In this document: positions 61,227 to 64,000 of the stretch, piece by piece
Layout: every line of letters begins with the position of its first letter
Position numbering within the stretch: the first letter of the stretch is position 1
From: an uncultured Lachnospiraceae bacterium
GTDB lineage: Bacteria > Bacillota > Clostridia > Lachnospirales > Lachnospiraceae
NCBI GenBank assembly: GCA_910586275.1
Contig: CAJUIM010000002.1
Location: 5,414 to 69,413 of the forward strand
Direction of reading: 5' to 3'
Length of the DNA: 64,000 nucleotides
Translations under genes and position numbers: made by a program
The notes under the pieces: model-generated
Databases searched by the model: none
Told to the model about the DNA's origin: nothing
The model's input: the letters and a program-made list of their open reading frames with translations, nothing else

Positions 61227-63266
61227 ATGAGACCAGAATGGAAAGATTTTGTAGGCGGCAAATGGGAAAATGAAGTTAACGTCCGTGACTTCATCCAGAA
61301 AAACTATCATCCTTATGACGGGGATGAGGCCTTTTTAGCCGAAGCTACACAGAACACAAAAGACTTATGGGGCATGGTACTTGATTTGCAGAAGAAAGAA
61401 CGTGAAGCAGGCGGAGTCCTTGACATGGACACGAAAGTTGTTTCCACCATTACTTCCCATGGTCCTGGCTACCTTGACAAAGACAAAGAAACTATCGTAG
61501 GTTTCCAGACAGACAAACCTTTCAAACGTTCCCTGCAGCCTTACGGCGGTATCCGTATGGCGGAAAAAGCCTGCTCCGATAATGGTTACGAAGTAGATCC
61601 TGAAATCAGTGAGTTCTTCTCCACACACAGAAAGACCCACAATGCAGGATGCTTCGATGCTTACAATCAGGAAATGAGAGCATGCCGTTCTTCCCATATC
61701 ATCACAGGACTTCCGGATGCTTATGGACGCGGACGTATCATCGGCGACTACAGACGTGTTGCCCTGTACGGCATTGATTACCTGATTCAGGACAAACTGG
61801 CACAGAAAGATTCCACAGGACGTGTTATGACAGATGAAGTAATCCGTCTCCGTGAAGAAATTTCCGAGCAGATAGTTGCCCTTAAGATGATGAAGGAAAT
61901 GGCTGCTTCTTACGGATGCGATATTTCTCAGCCTGCAACCAACGTAAAGGAAGCTATTCAGGCTACTTACTTCGGATACCTTTGCTCCGTAAAAGAGCAG
62001 AACGGCGCAGCTATGTCACTTGGACGTACTTCTACTTTCATTGACTGCTATGCAGAAAGAGATTTGGCAAACGGAACCTTTACGGAAGAACAGATTCAGG
62101 AATTCGTTGATCACTTCATCATGAAATTAAGATGCATCAAATTTGCGCGTACACCTGAATACAATCAGATTTTCGCAGGCGATCCGGTATGGGTAACAGA
62201 ATCCCTCGGCGGTGTCGGCGTGGACGGACGTCCGATGGTAACAAAGACTTCTTTCCGTTACCTGCACACACTGACAAACCTTGGTCCTTCTCCGGAACCG
62301 AACCTGACAGTACTCTGGTCCACAAGGCTTCCTGAAAACTGGAAGAGATATTGTGCGAAGATGTCCATCCAGACTTCTTCCATCCAGTACGAGAACGATG
62401 ATCTTATGAGAGTGACACACGGCGATGATTATGGTATCGCATGCTGCGTATCCTCCATGGTAATCGGTAAAGAAATGCAGTTCTTCGGAGCTCGTGCTAA
62501 CCTTGCAAAATGTCTGCTTTACGCTTTGAACGGCGGTGTGGACGAAGTAACAAAGAAACAGGTTGGGCCGAAATATCGTGCCGTAACCGGTGATGTTCTT
62601 GATTATGACGATGTTTACGCTAAATTCATGGATATGATGGAATGGCAGGCTGACGTATATGTTAACACATTAAACATCATCCACTATATGCATGACAAAT
62701 ATTGCTATGAGAGAGCTGAGATGGCACTTCATGACAGAGATGTAAAGAGATATTTCGCAACAGGTGTTGCAGGCCTTTCCATCGTAGCTGACTCTTTATC
62801 CGCAATCAAATATGCAAAAGTTGAAGTTGTAAGGGATGAGGACGGCGTGATCGTTGATTTCAAGACAACCGGCGAATTCCCGAAATACGGTAACGATGAT
62901 GACCGCGTGGATACCATTGCACAGGAAATTGTACACAAATTCATGACTGCCATCAGAAGACACCACACCTACAGAAACGGTGTTCCTACCACTTCCATCC
63001 TTACCATTACTTCCAACGTAACCTATGGTAAGGCTACAGGTAACACACCTGACGGACGTAAGAAAGGCCAGCCTTTTGCACCCGGTGCTAACCCGATGCA
63101 TGGACGTGATACTCACGGTGCAGTAGCTTCCCTGTCTTCCGTATCCAAGCTTCCTTTCAAAGATGCACAGGACGGTATCTCCAATACCTTCACCATCATC
63201 CCTGGCGCACTTGGTAAAGAGGATCAGGTATTTGCAGGTGACCTTGAACTTGATTTAAATAACTAA
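61227..63266 (+). CDS. pflB: Pyruvate formate-lyase catalytic body, lacking the glycyl domain
   Basis: A 679-residue pyruvate formate-lyase (pyruvate + CoA to acetyl-CoA + formate). The catalytic Cys406-Cys407 pair is in '[15 protein letters not shown]', with '[13 protein letters not shown]'-like '[22 protein letters not shown]' after it. The protein runs parallel to the normal enzyme up to '[19 protein letters not shown]' and then ends in GDLELDLNN. Normal enzymes of about 750 residues continue with the C-terminal radical domain (RVSGYAVRF); here that domain is a separate gene at 63594. The end is clean, with its own stop, and the downstream genes have their own SDs, so this is not a sequencing frameshift. 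No activating-enzyme gene is in the window. Confidence 0.93.
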   Translation: MRPEWKDFVGGKWENEVNVRDFIQKNYHPYDGDEAFLAEATQNTKDLWGMVLDLQKKEREAGGVLDMDTKVVSTITSHGPGYLDKDKETIVGFQTDKPFKRSLQPYGGIRMAEKACSDNGYEVDPEISEFFSTHRKTHNAGCFDAYNQEMRACRSSHIITGLPDAYGRGRIIGDYRRVALYGIDYLIQDKLAQKDSTGRVMTDEVIRLREEISEQIVALKMMKEMAASYGCDISQPATNVKEAIQATYFGYLCSVKEQNGAAMSLGRTSTFIDCYAERDLANGTFTEEQIQEFVDHFIMKLRCIKFARTPEYNQIFAGDPVWVTESLGGVGVDGRPMVTKTSFRYLHTLTNLGPSPEPNLTVLWSTRLPENWKRYCAKMSIQTSSIQYENDDLMRVTHGDDYGIACCVSSMVIGKEMQFFGARANLAKCLLYALNGGVDEVTKKQVGPKYRAVTGDVLDYDDVYAKFMDMMEWQADVYVNTLNIIHYMHDKYCYERAEMALHDRDVKRYFATGVAGLSIVADSLSAIKYAKVEVVRDEDGVIVDFKTTGEFPKYGNDDDRVDTIAQEIVHKFMTAIRRHHTYRNGVPTTSILTITSNVTYGKATGNTPDGRKKGQPFAPGANPMHGRDTHGAVASLSSVSKLPFKDAQDGISNTFTIIPGALGKEDQVFAGDLELDLNN

Positions 63267-63309
63267 TTGTGACATTGCATTTATAATAAAACGAAAACGA
63301 GGGTTTCAT

Positions 63310-63513
63310 ATGGATGACAAAAAAATGGTTGACGATCTCGTTAAGATGTTGGATGCCGGCATGATGCAGGGTGTGGGCCATGTGAACGTGGATACGGACA
63401 GTTCCATGGAAGAATCCAAAAATGTTCAGACAATGGGTTGCACTGATTGCTCCAGAACCCCGTTGGCATGCAGTGTTCCCACTTTGGAGCAAGGCTTGGA
63501 TGACTATCAATGA
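63310..63513 (+). CDS. Cysteine-rich paralogue of the glycyl-radical domain
   Basis: A 67-residue protein between the two parts of pyruvate formate-lyase. Its first half, 'MVDDLVKMLDAGMMQGVGHVNVDTD', aligns with '[28 protein letters not shown]' of the radical protein downstream. The second half differs completely: instead of the radical loop it has 'GCTDCSRTPLACSVPTLEQG' with CxxC-x6-C. It therefore lacks the glycine that carries the radical. It could occupy the same docking site as an inhibitor, protector or redox sensor. AGGG precedes the ATG. Function is inferred from the alignment only. Confidence 0.75.
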   Translation: MDDKKMVDDLVKMLDAGMMQGVGHVNVDTDSSMEESKNVQTMGCTDCSRTPLACSVPTLEQGLDDYQ

Positions 63514-63593
63514 TCGCATTCCGTATGCATCTTTGATATAAAGCATAGCATCTGCTCATCATGAACCGTCTATGAATAAAGGAGGAAACTAAA

Positions 63594-63836
63594 ATGGCAA
63601 CAAATAGCGCACAGGTTGATAACCTTGTAAATTTATTGGATGGATATGCAACAAAAGGCGGCCATCACCTCAATGTTAATGTTTTGAACAGAGATACTCT
63701 TATGGATGCTCAGAAACATCCGGAAAACTATCCTCAGCTTACTATCCGTGTATCCGGATATGCCGTTAACTTCATTAAATTAACACCGGAACAGCAGGCG
63801 GACGTTATTTCCCGTACTTTCCATGAGGCAATCTAA
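63594..63836 (+). CDS. Stand-alone glycyl-radical subunit (GrcA-like)
   Basis: An 80-residue protein equal to the last part of pyruvate formate-lyase: '[20 protein letters not shown]', '[18 protein letters not shown]' (radical glycine is Gly55) and '[14 protein letters not shown]'. E. coli GrcA (YfiD) is a spare domain of this kind that repairs oxygen-damaged enzyme; here the main enzyme has no domain of its own, so this protein is probably an obligate subunit. AAAGGAGG lies eight bases before the ATG. A strong terminator follows. Confidence 0.92.
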   Translation: MATNSAQVDNLVNLLDGYATKGGHHLNVNVLNRDTLMDAQKHPENYPQLTIRVSGYAVNFIKLTPEQQADVISRTFHEAI

Positions 63837-63865
63837 AGCGTCACATAACCGAATGGCTTTCGGGC

Positions 63866-63901
63866 AAAAAGAACCTTGGGATATCCCAAGGTTCTTTTTT
63901 T
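63866..63901. terminator. Terminator of the pyruvate formate-lyase operon
   Basis: AAAAAGAACCTTGGG and CCCAAGGTTCTTTTT form a perfect 15-bp stem with loop ATAT; the A and T runs make it bidirectional and it also serves the convergent gene at the edge. Confidence 0.93.
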
Positions 63902-63904
63902 CAG

Positions 63905-64000
63905 CTATTTTCTATTGCTCACCGGACATTTGTAACAGTTCAGCCCGAATGTAATGTTGGGAGGCGGACGCCCGTGCGCGAGTTTTTTTAGTGGCCGGCA
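63905..64000 (-). CDS. C-terminal end of a gene cut by the window edge
   Basis: Thirty-one codons read leftward into a TAG at 63905 (…LKKLAHGRPPPNITFGLNCYKC…). It looks coding and ends just behind the shared terminator. A CYKCP near the end may bind metal. I cannot name the family; it is not the pyruvate formate-lyase activating enzyme as far as I can tell. Confidence 0.45.
   Translation of the reverse strand, partial: CRPLKKLAHGRPPPNITFGLNCYKCPVSNRK

Noticed and set aside
61227..63836. Split enzyme as a simple frameshift or sequencing error
   Set aside because: Over 300 bp, an extra coding gene and two good SDs separate the parts, and the body ends with its own short tail.

Overview
The window looks like a chromosomal segment of a gut-type Clostridia, most likely family Lachnospiraceae. 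The reasons are the Gram-positive style Shine-Dalgarno (SD) sequences, the LplB/YtcP-type sugar permeases next to a YesM/AraC-type two-component system, a FtsH with a glutamine/asparagine/glycine-rich start, clostridial-type oleate hydratase and lactate-racemase cofactor genes, and a glycyl-radical fermentation operon. No species assignment is possible from sequence alone.

Layout. (1) Positions 1-15380 are the right part of an integrated temperate phage. Leftward early genes run from a divergent repressor region (about 12.1 kb) through RecT, a PD-(D/E)XK nuclease, a HerA-like ATPase, RusA and a DUF4373 replication protein to a methyltransferase and an HNH endonuclease at the left edge. Rightward are repressor, ImmA-like protein, a membrane zinc-ribbon protein and a tyrosine integrase. 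The right boundary is a 26-bp copy of a tRNA-Ser 3' end. Structural genes and the intact tRNA must lie left of the window. Several very small genes are described here for the first time in this annotation, and three rightward mini-genes share an RNA-hairpin leader. (2) 15.5-21.4 kb: oleate hydratase, TetR regulator, chemoreceptor, N-acetylhexosamine kinase. (3) 21.5-28.1 kb: a nickel ECF transporter plus larB, larC and larE, which make the nickel-pincer cofactor, but with no larA. (4) 28.3-36.5 kb: glutamine synthetase, a DUF3267 protease, degenerate remnants, a TauE-like exporter, a second chemoreceptor and an iron alcohol dehydrogenase. (5) 36.6-52 kb: a mannoside/N-glycan utilisation locus with GH125, GH38, sensor kinase, regulator, two lipoprotein binding proteins, two permeases, GH130 phosphorylase and ROK kinase. 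(6) 52.2-60 kb: uvrC, ftsH, DUF1846, DUF3892 and a ferritin-like protein, mixed with copies of a small repeat element. (7) 60.3-63.9 kb: a probable small RNA, a DUF1858 protein and a pyruvate formate-lyase operon.

The most striking system is the last one. The pyruvate formate-lyase is split: a 679-residue catalytic body carries the Cys-Cys pair but ends before the glycyl-radical domain; an 80-residue separate protein supplies the radical loop (RVSGYAV); between them lies a 67-residue paralogue of the radical protein in which the radical loop is replaced by a cysteine-rich tail. A dispersed MITE-like element (TIRs about 19 bp, full copy 165 bp) occurs in at least seven intergenic places from 15.6 to 60.3 kb; one copy sits at the centre of a palindrome nearly 0.5 kb long.
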